From the NCBI GenBank assembly GCA_963971285.1, contig OZ020246.1, forward strand, positions 21,249,217-21,313,216: a stretch of DNA of 64,000 nucleotides, read 5' to 3'. A program made the translations under genes and the position numbers. This document shows, piece by piece, positions 1 through 11,500 of the stretch. Under the pieces are notes generated by a model that did not search any database, had not been told where the DNA came from, and was given only the letters and a program-made list of their open reading frames with translations. Source of the stretch: Astropecten irregularis (taxonomy: Eukaryota > Echinodermata > Asteroidea > Paxillosida > Astropectinidae). Positions within the stretch are counted from its first letter, which is position 1. Each line of letters starts with the position of its first letter.

Positions 1-2750
1 CGTTCATCGAGAATTTCCAATACTCTTGTGCAATCGGACAGACAGTGGGGCGACTGTCTGGTATGAACAAGAAGTCAAGTGTACGTAAATACGGTGCCTC
101 GATTCACTTGTGGCGTGGCAGCATCACCGTCAGAAACGGCAATGAAGTCGCCAGGTTTCATCAACCGGTAAATAGGTCTTCAATCAAAGCTTCTTTCCGG
201 TCGTTTTATCCCCTTAAATTACAACCAAAAACGTCCGAGGTGTGAACAAAGCGACATTTACCGCTGGAAAGGTCTTTTCTCCAAGCGCGCATTCCTACAC
301 CTTAAAATCGCTCAAAATAGCTCTAGTATCAGAGGATCTTCGATCTTATAGCTACTTTCATGGTGACATGTCAAATTTGACACGACACGACCTTTTTTCC
401 AAAACCGTTCAATCGTTTGTAAGCACTATTAATTATGTCAGCAACAAACGCGTGGGTATTGTAGAATCGAGCTCAGCGACCCTAAAAACGAAGCCATAAC
501 GGTCTTGTCCAACTTCAGAACGGCTCAGAAATGTTCACAGATTTACGTATAAATTACAGATAGCAATGATAGAAACTTCCTGTTCAAGTATATACGACTT
601 GAAATGCTATACATAATTGAAACACTACCTATATTGGTAGATAACTCAAAATGGTTTGAGTTTCAGGAAATTGGGTTCAAATTTATTCCTTTGGAGCTAA
701 AGAATAAACGAATCAAAATAAACCAAACTTTTCGTTTAGCTCAATAAGATGGTGCTATATAGGATTATATCTCTTTTCCGAAAACATCTTTTTATAAATT
801 TGCTTCAATATTATTACAAACAAAATGGCCGTCCAATTATGAAATTTCTTTCAGAGAGCGAACAAATTTGTACAAATAGTTCTCATCACAACGAAGAAGT
901 TGAACATAATAATATCGGAATATTATATAGCAAATATAATACTATTTTTTTTAATAAGCTCCTAAAAATATGATATAATGTGGTAAACACTCCTCTATAG
1001 AGTTCACAGCAAACTACACGCCAGCCGCCATTTCTCTGGGCAAATCCAGCTTGGTACTTATATACACGTATAATTACATGAGAAATCAGTTGCATATCGA
1101 CTTTAAATCCCTTTGTCGTTATTAGTTTTAAATACAAGTCATAAACTGCTGCAAACTGCTCCTCGAGCAACCAAAAGAAAAAAGAAGCCTTGAAAATTAT
1201 GTCAAATGTTCAGAGTTAGGAGGGTAGTAAGATAGCAATCTAATATCTTAAGCATTTGAGAAAGCTCCTACTCGGATAGAAACGTCAAGACTTCCTATTT
1301 CTGAGCATTAAATTAATTTAGGCCTATTTACCTCCCTTAAAACATCAACAAAAATAAACAAAAGTGCAATTTTTATTTTATCATGATGAATGACAAAATG
1401 TGTCATCTTCACCAATGACATTTCCCGGTATATCATACAGGAACGTCAAGAAAATACAACTTCTCAAAAAATTATCATGCAGACAAAACAAAACAGTCTT
1501 CCAAAAAGGAGAAACGAAATAGAACGTCTATACACCGTGCCATTCTTACGCACAGTTACAGTTAGTGCACGGCAGTATACTGCCAAATATTGAAAGTGAA
1601 AATTGAAAACAAAAAAACATAAAAGTTGGGAGAAGATTGAAATAGCTCGATGAAATAGAATGTTATTTTCCTGTCTGTACACACTATAACGGTACGTGTG
1701 TAACAGGTTGAAATAAAAACCAGTATGCTAATTAATTTGTGAATCTTTTCATTCAAAAACCAGAGTGACGGATTAGGCAATAAACCTCTTCACATCCATA
1801 ATCGCAGACATCCCATTACCCACCAAAAGTGGAATGAAATAAACAAACTGTTTACTTCTAATATCGCCCTAAATTGAGCGAGTACCGAAAACAAAGAACA
1901 GATATCAATGATGTCATTGATGACTCTCTACGATTTCCCAAGCTACAAATAAAAATAAAGAGAATTGGAGGAGCCTTCACGGTGATTTCTCGTGGGAATA
2001 ACAGAACTACCGTCATTTCAAACTTCATAATTTCCCACCTTGGGAAAATAACCCAGTATTCAATTACTCGATCGTCACTTCCAAAGGGTATCTCTTTTTC
2101 TTTAAAAAAAAAAAAAAGGTGAACGGATTGAATCAGAATTAACTATCCGCATCTATCCGTATCCGTGTGCTGCCTAAATTTATATATCTCTATTATAATT
2201 CAGTTTTAAAAAGTACAGTTATTTTTGGCAGTATCATTTTTCACGACAAGGTGAATGTATAAGTGCATCCGACATAAGATAACCCAACTTGCTTGAATTT
2301 TTGTCTTTCTCAGCGATTCAATTTTGTTCCTTTTAAAGACAACAACTGAATAAACAGCCCGACTACTGTTGCATGTCAATATCTTCTTTGGCATAGTTAA
2401 GCACCAGTGACTTTGGTTTAAGGTAACCCGAATGTTAAGACCTCAAACAGCCGCTTGGGATCAGCATAACAAGGTACAGTATACAAAATGCTTTGAGGGC
2501 TTTATACTGTTACAAAATGGAATGAAATAGGCCCCAAAATATGTAATGTCATACATACAAATTTATGGTGACCGAACAGATTTGTATGTTATAACTGATA
2601 GTTCGCAAATATTCTCCAGCTGATGAAGGGACACATCTTCCTATTACATGTCCATAAGGAAAGGCTATTAATGCGACCATTCATCTAGGTGCTATCAGTA
2701 TGTCATGTGGTAACACTTCGAGGTAATAAACAGAAACATAATTTGGTGTG
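1..2750. other. No gene recognised
   Basis: Mostly AT-rich sequence. The first 500 bases have a more balanced composition. They carry two plus-strand open stretches (45-245 and 242-499) and a short minus-strand open stretch containing MKPGDFIAVSDGDAA. None has a recognisable domain, and I cannot tell a terminal exon from chance. Confidence 0.5.
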
Positions 2751-2758
2751 ATGAGAAG

Positions 2759-2960
2759 CAGTGGCGTCACCAGACTTTTGAGTCTTGGGGGGCACAAGGG
2801 GGGGCACTAGCAATTGTTGGGGGGCACCGCTACAATATATATTATATTTTTTTTCACCAACCCAAATCTCAAATGGGGGGGCACGCGGGGGGGCACGAGG
2901 TTTTCCAGGGGGGGCACGTGCCCCCCCCCCCCCCCTGGCCCCCCCTTGGCGACGCCACTG
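2759..2960. mobile_element. hAT-like MITE, G/C-homopolymer rich
   Basis: The inverted ends are CAGTGGCGTCACC at the left and GGCGACGCCACTG at the right. The flanking 8-mers ATGAGAAG (2751-2758) and ACGAGAAG (2961-2968) differ at one base and read as an 8-bp target duplication, the hAT length. The inside is dominated by G-runs and C-runs, with no transposase frame. Confidence 0.75.
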
Positions 2961-3188
2961 ACGAGAAGTCACCTTTAACAACAGAAACCATCTGCCTATG
3001 CAAGCATCCCCACATCCTGCCCCTCCCAACTTCTCACCTACTGATGCCATCATTTTTTTTTCCCAATACATGTAGTAACATTTTTGAGTGTCACCTCCTC
3101 CCTTCAAAATCAATTGCCATAATCAAAAGAAGAAAATGTGTGCGGTACAATGCGGTATGAGCAAATGCCAAAACTTGTGTTGCTTTTT

Positions 3189-3230
3189 GTTGTTTGTTTG
3201 TTTGTTTGTTTATTTGATTGTCTGTCTGTT
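3189..3230. repeat. TTTG/TCTG microsatellite
   Basis: A run of TTTG units grading into TTTGATTGTCTG-type variants, next to the hAT-like element that starts at 3244. Confidence 0.8.
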
Positions 3231-3243
3231 TAATTGTCTGTTT

Positions 3244-3542
3244 CAGGCGCGGTTCTACGGGGGGGCTAGGGGGGGCTGTAGCCCCCCAAAAATTTTGTCT
3301 AGCCCCCCCAAAAAAATGCAAGTGAAAAAAAAATTCTTGAAAATACTAGATTTTTTCAGTTATTAAGCACCAAATACGTAAAAAACGCGTTGTGTGGGCT
3401 ATAATGTGCATGTTTTTCGACCCCTAATAAGACATAGCAGAAGCGAGTGTTAGAAGAACCCAAAATATTGGGTCTTCTAGCCCCCCAAAAAAAATAATGG
3501 CTCTTCTAGCCCCCCAAAATTTTGACTCTAGAACCGCGCCTG
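3244..3542. mobile_element. hAT-like MITE with exact 8-bp duplication
   Basis: The inverted ends are CAGGCGCGGTTCTA and TAGAACCGCGCCTG. GTCTGTTT occurs directly on both sides (3236-3243 and 3543-3550), an exact 8-bp target duplication. The interior repeats TAGCCCCCCAAAA in several places. There is no coding capacity, so it is a non-autonomous element. The perfect duplication suggests a fairly recent insertion. Confidence 0.85.
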
Positions 3543-3608
3543 GTCTGTTTGTTAAACAAAAATATGGTAGATTTGGCTGTCCCTAACCATCAACATCGGC
3601 CACGGCAT

Positions 3609-3791
3609 TTTAACCCTCAGGATAAATCTCTACACTTTATACCACATAAGACATGGGGAACTGGCTTATAAACCACACATGTTACAACTAAAACCACACT
3701 GTGGTGTGTAGTGGTACTATTCAGGATACATGTATCACACAGGAAAAGCCATGTGTGGTAAACTGTGGTATATGCAGGTGGGTTAGGGTTA
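3609..3791. repeat. Imperfect foldback, MITE-like
   Basis: The left side (TTAACCCTCAGG... TATACCACATAAGACATG) is roughly the reverse complement of the right side (CATGTGTGG... GTGGTATA... GGGTTAGGGTTAA). No clear target duplication was seen. Confidence 0.5.
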
Positions 3792-4586
3792 AGAAACATT
3801 CAGTTGCTCAGATGACTTCCAAGAACTCTAAAGGGTTCAGGTAGCATGGTAGCATGAACTGAGACAATTATACTACCCTCCTCCATCACGGTGGGGCAGG
3901 ATACAAGACCTATACAAACAAGTTACAAGGGGTCACAACTGAATCAGTTAAACTGATGCCATCAGGGTCGGGGTTACTGGGGTAAGTCAAAGGTCTCCAA
4001 ACACAAAAACTTAAACAACAGAAAAAAAGAATTGCATCAACATTTCACTTGTGTCCAAGTTATAAGAAGAAAAAATGAAAATGATTTAAAAGATTTTGTC
4101 ACTGATGACCTAAAACATCTTGTGTTTCTAGTCATTCTGCAGTACCTGCCTAATAATAGCACAATAACATGTTACCCTCAAGTGTACAACAATAATGATA
4201 CAACTGCTTATAATATACGGCGTTCTTTCTGTTCTCCATAAACAAAATTGTGACCACAGACTGACCCTCCCAATCCGAATAATTATGTCCAATATTGTGG
4301 ATACTGACCAAAAAATACAAAACTCATCAACGGATGATTATAAATTAAAATAAAAGTTACACTGAAACAAATTCCCTTCAGGCTCACTTATGATATCATA
4401 TAAAAAAACAGTATCCTCTTTGGTTTGTCCCTGATATACTGTTCCTCAGGTTGCAGCATTGCTAATGAAGCGCGTATCTTAAAAAGGATCCTTGGGATAT
4501 AGCGATATGTGAGTGGTTTCAAGGCTTCTTACTACCAACAGAACAAAGCATGCTTTGACAATGTGGGACCCCAGCCACCAACATGT
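3792..4586. other. No gene or clear repeat seen
   Basis: AT-rich sequence downstream of the transporter gene, with no recognisable exon or element. Confidence 0.4.
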
Positions 4587-4795
4587 GGCTGGATAGCTCA
4601 GTTGTTAGAGCCCTGGGTCAATTTCACAAAGCCCTACGATCGATCATAACTCGAAATACAAAGGTTAACCCATCGTACCCTATGTAGGGCTGCAATGCAT
4701 CATAAGTCCTAATAGTAAATTACAATGAGTTTGGTGAAATAAAACCCTTGGTATGGTAACAAACAGGTCGCGGGTTCGAATCCCACTTCTGTTAT
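4587..4795 (+). mobile_element. tRNA-like SINE head split by a family D MITE
   Basis: GGCTGGATAGCTCAGTTGTTAG (an A-box-like D arm) is at 4587-4609, and GGTCGCGGGTTCGAATCCCA (a B-box T arm) near 4765-4788. In unbroken copies these lie about 40 bases apart. Here the GGGTCAATTTCAC... GTGAAAT element (4615-4747) lies between them. Confidence 0.7.
4615..4747. mobile_element. Family D palindromic MITE (~140 bp)
   Basis: The ends are GGGTCAATTTCAC and GTGAAATAAAACCC. The interior is AAGCCCTACGATCGATC, then CCTATGTAGGGCTGCAATGC, then CATAAGTCCTA. It interrupts a tRNA-like repeat. It belongs to the same family as the elements at 13966, 14858, 16952, 21683, 30665, 39063 and 53230. Confidence 0.8.
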
Positions 4796-5505
4796 TTATC
4801 TATGTTCTCCTTTATAAGGACTTCAGTTATTAATCTAGTCAGTTTCTCTTGTGGCTACATCTTTGTCAGTAACCCAATACTGGATTGTTGTAATTCTATT
4901 AATAAGTAATACCTTGCAGAAATCTCTGAATTTTGGAGAAACCTTGCAACGCATTCAATTCTAAATTGTTTTTTCTTTCAACTTCCGGAAAGTGACAGTG
5001 AATCTTTTACAATATAATACAAAAACATATCAAGAAAATAACTTCCACCACAACAAATTGCAGTTTGATGATAATTCACATTAAACTTGTAATGTTCTTT
5101 CCCTCCAAATAAAGCAAAACAAATCAAATTACTCTCTGAAACCAATAATTTGCATATTTACACAAAAATTTACTTTTGAGAAAAGAAAATACAAATAAAC
5201 ATAGGAAAATAAGACTACAGCAAGGGGAGATATAGCCTTGCATGCATCAAATTCAACCTTTGAACTTTGAGCTTTGAGCTTTGAGTGCATATACCATGTT
5301 TTGCTATCGGGACCAACTGGTGAAGGGAACGTGGTATATCCTATAAGCAACCAGGAAGTGTGTTGCATTCAGCCAGTCCAAACAACAGTTTGTGGTGAGT
5401 CTTTGGCAAAAACGTGCTACGGCCATCGCTGACCGTTCCTCGGCTGATGAGCCCCCTAGTGGCGAAGGCTCCGGTGCAGAGGACGCTACTGGACAGATGG
5501 GATGA
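4796..5505 (-). other. Probable 3' UTR / downstream flank of the transporter
   Basis: It lies directly after the stop codon on the minus strand. GAGCTTTGA is repeated near 5268-5284. No unambiguous poly(A) signal was seen, so the transcript end is not placed. Confidence 0.4.
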
Positions 5506-5591
5506 TTACGCGCTCTGCTCGGTCTCATCGGTATCAAAGTAGCTGGTCGGTGCAACCTCCAATAACAGCTGAAAAAACACGGTGATGTGCT
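5506..5591 (-). CDS. SLC7A9-like: Exon 12: C-terminal tail and stop
   Basis: It has 27 codons and TAA. After a split lysine it codes [16 protein letters not shown] and then an acidic tail [11 protein letters not shown]. Human b0,+AT ends [21 protein letters not shown], so both alignment and phase support this exon. The acceptor chosen is ATCCTTGCAG (ending at 5592). A second AG 21 bases further in would put the tail out of phase with exon 11. The family's VVPP is VAPT here. The 3' UTR runs toward lower coordinates; its end is not determined. Confidence 0.9.
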
Positions 5592-8500
5592 CTGCAAGGA
5601 TTGCAATTTAACAAAGAAGTCAATTAGTGTAAGTCTTTAACGATGCAAGTAATAAACGATGCAAGTAATAAACTGCTGCAAGTATTAAACTGCTGCAAAC
5701 TGCCCATCAACCAAAATATTGGCTAAATCATCAAATAACCACACGGGAAACTGACTAAATTTTAAGTCATTGAAAAGTGAACAAAGAAAATTGACTCAGT
5801 AGAGCGGGATTCAAACCAGCAGTCGCTGGAATACCGTACTGGCATTCCACCAACTGAGCTATCCAGGCCTATGTTGGTGGTGCCCTAATAGTCAATCATT
5901 GTTATCTTTGTTCGTTTGGCAGTCAGAAGCCACGAACTATGCACATACCACTAGCGGGAATCACTGATTCGAATCCCACTCCAGTCAATTTTGCTTCGTT
6001 CACTTTTCAATGACTAGTAATAAAGTGAAGTAATAAACGATGCAAGTAATAAACGGCTGCAAACTGCCCATCACCCAAAATATTGACCTGAAATTTATCA
6101 AATGCTTGGAGTAAAAAGGGCCTGATGTTTCAATCCTAGCAGGATTTAGTCTTTGAGAAATGATCGAAACGTTAAGCCCACCGCACATTATACGATCCGA
6201 CATTCCGACTAGGACCCGACTGGTTTTTTGGAAGGATCGCAAAGCATTCTGGGAGTCTTAACGGTGATTGTTCCCAGTCGCAGACCCACTCTGATTGCCA
6301 GTCAGCAAGATTCGACTGTCGAATCACGGTTAAGACTCCCAGAATGCTTTGCGATCCATCCAAAAACCAGTCGGGTCGTAGTCGGATCGTATAGTGTGCG
6401 GTGGGCTTTAGGCCCTCCTTACTCCAAAGAAGTGAATTCGAACAGAAATTGGGTGTTTGGGTGCTTACATATCAAGATAACCATCAATACAACATCCTTT
6501 CAATACTTCATTAGACAAATTTGTAGACATATTTTGTTTGTAAGTTTGACTCACGGTTCACCTAAAACAAAAGAAACTGAAAATGGCCAGAACTTACTCA
6601 TGAAAGGTGGTTCGTACTTGTAGTGGACAAACGGAACGTAGAAGAGGAGACCAGCCAAGATGAAGAGGAACGCAAAGAGGTACTCTAGAGCAGGCTGGTC
6701 AATGATTGGGGCCACAACCAGATAAACCGATGCCAACAGGACAATAATGGGGATCACAATGGGTACCTGAGGAGGGGAGTCAAGACACCAGACCATAAAA
6801 ATGATGTCACATAGGTCTAATTAAAAACCACAGCAATTACTGTATTTGCTAATACACTGTAGACAAGAATCAATGGGAGACTTGTGAGAACTGGTCTTCA
6901 AGTCAACAGCGCATACACACGCACAACAGCGCAGGCGCAAAACAATGAGCGCATGCTCACAATTGCGTGCACTTGCGCTGTTGACTTGAAGACCGGTTCT
7001 CAAAAGTCTCCCATTACCCACAAAATATTGGTGCAATCACCGACCCATGCTTGGGACAATTTCCTGAGATTTACATTACAAGTTTGGTTACTACCAATCA
7101 GATATAGCCTACTCTTTCAAAATCACGCACAACCAGAGGAAGTACGCACAAGTGGCCATTTTAGTAAGCAAAATGTACTGTATTCATTTGGTGTGTGATT
7201 CTGGCCAAATAAATAACAATAATAAGCCTTAATCATGATAATAATTGTTCGGGTGAAATATTCGTCCTACAACAATTGAATCCGATGTTAAATAACACCC
7301 GAAACAGCTCCGTTGCTTACTAAAATGGCGGCCAAATTATACATCACTTTTTGGGCTGAGTAGAATATCTTGCATCACAATCGGCGTTATACTATCTTCG
7401 CTACCAACCTTAATAGGACGATGCCACTCTGGGTGCTTGTAACGCAGTACAAGCAGGGCTGTCACTGTGCCGCCGTAGAACAACCAGGCGGCGAAACTGA
7501 AGTAGTTGACCAGGGTCTCAAAGTCACCAGGCAGCAACATCAGGATGGCAATGAAGGACTGTGACAAGAGAGCAAACAAAGGGGAAACAAATCAAGAAAG
7601 ATTTGAGGCTTTGTATGGTGACAATTGGTATGTGCCGATCGGTTTGCAGAAACACCATGTAAGAATCGTTCGTACTTTCGCACTTCTATATCATTTGCAC
7701 TTCTCGTAAGGTCTCAACGTTTCGACTAGCCTGCTCTAGTCCTCATCAGGGAAAGAAATCATCAAGATAAACTAGTGGGTAATACATCGGCCATCTGAAC
7801 TAGTAACATTTTGGTGTCCCCATCATTCCATTAAGATTTATGTTTTACTATCACAGGCAAAATGTAAGAGCTGGTTCTGAGTGTAAAAAGCAACAGAGTG
7901 ACACAACTTTAAAGCCCACAACTTGCATAAACAGAGCGTCTCAAAAAAATTTCACACTCTTGAAATGGCTGCCAAATAAAAAAATATGATTCTGGGGGGG
8001 GGGAAGTTTATATGTCTCATACTCTCATCTTTCATACAACACCAAAATGTCCAGAAATAATTCATGTCTGGGTGAGCACGGCTCACTTTTTTAAAGGTTT
8101 AGAAATTAGGTTGCTACACACTGTAGAGCCGTTGCCAAGCAGCCATCAGGATGCACTGTTTTCTAAAAAGTGGGCACCAGATGGGACTGAAATTTTTGAT
8201 ATCTTTGATATCTTGATATCTGTACTTCTTTGACAAGTATGAGGTTACCTATAATGAAGGGGAGACCTGTGAGTGGTAACGGAATGAGCTAAATATGGCT
8301 ATCTATAAATACCTGGAAAACCAGCGCAGGGAAGGGCGTGTACCGCTTGACGTGTACCATCGACAGGATCTCCACCATGTGACCCTCACGGGCAGCTACA
8401 AACGTCAGTCTGAACATCCAAGAGATCGCCAGACAAACGCAGAAAGTGTGAGAGAGGATTAGACAAGGAGTTGGAAAACAGCAATCGGCAGAGCAGCTTA

Positions 8501-11500
8501 CGATTGCTCACCAACCCAACGTGAGGTTCATGAAGACAAAGTCCAAAGCCATATGAACCAGTGAATCAAATCCTGCACCCCAAGCTTAAAAGCACAAAAT
8601 GCACACAGAACGAGGCAAACAACTGTAACCCTCGACGAAATAGCCAATTTGGGTGCCCATTAAAAAACCCACATTTGTGTTCATGATGACTATCTCACAA
8701 CATCATGATAGCCACAAATGGAAAAACCCACCAAAATGAACAATAAAAAAATCGTGATTCCCCGGATATTACATTCCTTCTGATAATAAATAAATAAATA
8801 AACATCTCCAAACTAGGTTTAATTAGGGAATATCCTCCCTCCAGACAAATTCAAATATTAGTGTTTGGGCAGATTGATCTCCGATATCCTTAACATCACC
8901 ACTTGAAATTTTGAAACATCAGTTGTTGGGATCATTGGAGCTAAACTAATATTCACCCCAGACCACCCAGGTCGTATTCGTACATCCTTACACCTGCTCC
9001 TCTTTTAAAGTATATCAATGATAGGACAGAGGGCAGGTTTTGGGATGGAGTCCTTGACCTAGGCACTGTCTACCCCAGACCAATTATCTGACCAGTGAGG
9101 ACGGATGGATGCAAAGAGCCGCACTTGAAATCATCCGCAGCAATATGACTTTATTGATAGCATCACTGACATTCCATTAGTGCTGACCAGGCAGTGCATT
9201 ATTCTAATGGGCAACATGTCTCCGTGCTGAAACGTGGTCAGCATACCCAGACTATTAAGACTGTCCAGAAATTCTCTGGCACACTTGAATACAAGATCAC
9301 AACAGCAGGGCTATAGCTGGGTTGCTCCATTCTAGCTATCATGCCAAATTGAACTCGCTGGTAAATTTTGGAGACTGCTGAATGTCTATTAAAAACCTCT
9401 AATTCTCCTTAATCTTTCAAAATCCCTTTGTTTTTTGTGACCAACAACCCCAGCAACCTACCCCCTCCAAACAATACTCTACTTCAGTTCTAACTGGGAT
9501 AAGTGACAAAAGATCACAGCAGTTTGATTTTAATTAATAGCCAAATTTTAAAAATCTGTACTAACTCTTTGATGGTGTTAAAGATCTATTAATCTGTTTG
9601 ATATTTGAAGAAATATCCCAAGCCAACTTCAATATAATCTCTTTTTTGAATGCTGTTCATCTTCATCTTTGTTTTCTCTTTGTTGGGGAGAGGGGGCACT
9701 GGTCAGGATTTAAGAGCCTGAATATTGACCTCTTGGTAAGTGAAGGAGAAAATTTGCATTTCGTAACGGCGAAAAAAAAACAATATTTTGGGGTCGCTCT
9801 CCGAGGGAAGGACAGAACTTGAGAAGCTGTTATTCAATTCAATCAATTTTGTGCACTGGGAGTGGAAAATGGGATTGTGCACGGCATATGAATCTCACAT
9901 CAAACGCCTCTTAGAGGTCATTTTGACGGATCAAATTTGTGATTGTGCATTTGAGCATTACCCTCATGAGCCTTCATTTTATATATTGCAAAAATAATGC
10001 AGTGATCACTAACACCTCTTCATTGATAGATGCACTTGCTAATAGTTTAACAATTAATTATTCCATATTTTTTAATATGAAAATGTGTTGTACTCTGTGC
10101 GTAAAGGTATTGGTGATGCATACAGGGCCCAGCGACAAAAAAAGGTTTTCGCATCTTTGACATTTCTTCAGAAAAACATGGCGTATGCATCGGTAACATC
10201 CCCCCATCCATGCGTACGTACTTTATGGACGGCCCCTAATAGGGCACAACCCGATGCCTAAAAAGCCAAACAGCTTCTCATCAACGCGCTGTTGGCACAA
10301 GCAAAGCAGCACCCATCAAGAAGGCCACTCATCTCCTTAAGCCTATATGCCTATCAGATTCTGTTTTTCAGACAGCAGATTCTAATCAGTCCATTCCACA
10401 GGGAGTGGGAATCTGATAGGGCACCTGATTACAGCACCAAATTAGCATGACTGATCGAGCGGCGTGCAGTTTGGACGTCGTTACTATTAGATGGATGTAA
10501 CTTTGCAATGAAGCTGCATTGTAAAGTGCACAAGCAAAGCCGATTTATTCATCATATCAAGGTTATATAATTATTATGGCAGCTGTCTTAAATGGATTTT
10601 ATTATTGGGCTTTGGCGGATGATCATGGTCCTAACACCCCCCCCCCCTTCCCAACCAGCCATAAAATTACCAGCTTAAAGTGCATTCAATGGTGGCTATA
10701 ACAAAATAATAAATAAAGGATCAATTGACTTTTAATACGCAGACGGCTTCACAAATTGCCTTGCACACTACAGAAAGCGTTAGGTGTTAATGGGCCCCAA
10801 GCGTTTTCACTATAAACCTATGTCATGCGGTAGGCTCAGCATATCTGTATCTGGTAAGGAGTTGGGAAAATATTGCTCATTTCTGTTTGTCGGTAAACTA
10901 CGGTTGCTTTTACTAAAAATTTCACCAATGTATCAATCTTCTGAAGTAAATAATGGGGACAATGATGACACAAAATAAAACCACCTGAGCTGCACCTTTC
11001 TTATAATAAAAATGTTCAGAGGTAAAATTCCTTTATAAAAAAACCTCAAATATCACCCCCCAAATAATCAAAAGAAATAAAACAAATTAAATAAATAAAT
11101 AAAAATAAATAATAATGAATAAAAAAAAAGAAAAACAAATAAATAAATGTAAAAAACAAAACATTCCACATACAAATAAGCGTACAAATAGGTATAAATA
11201 AAGCAAAACTGTGCTGCAAATTAAGGCCAGACAAATATCAATATTGGTTGACAAAACATGACAACAATGGCACCCAGGATGTGTGAGGGGGACGGGATGG
11301 GATGGGCTGTCATGGAGGATGGTCATTTGGTCTGAGGACTAGCAATGGGTAGCGGTAATTTGGTCTGAGGGCTTGCTGTGGATATAGGGGTCATTTGGTC
11401 TGAGGGTTTGTTGTGGATAGTGGTCATTTGGTCTGAGGGTTGGCCTGGATAGTGGTCAGCTAGTCTGAGAGCTGGTCATGGGTAGTGGTCATTTAGTCTG

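Noticed and set aside
5506-5568. Alternative acceptor (TTTTTTCAG) for exon 12 starting at 5568
   Set aside because: Its phase does not fit the one-base carry-over from exon 11; the acceptor ending at 5592 fits both phase and the KxITxxxQ alignment.
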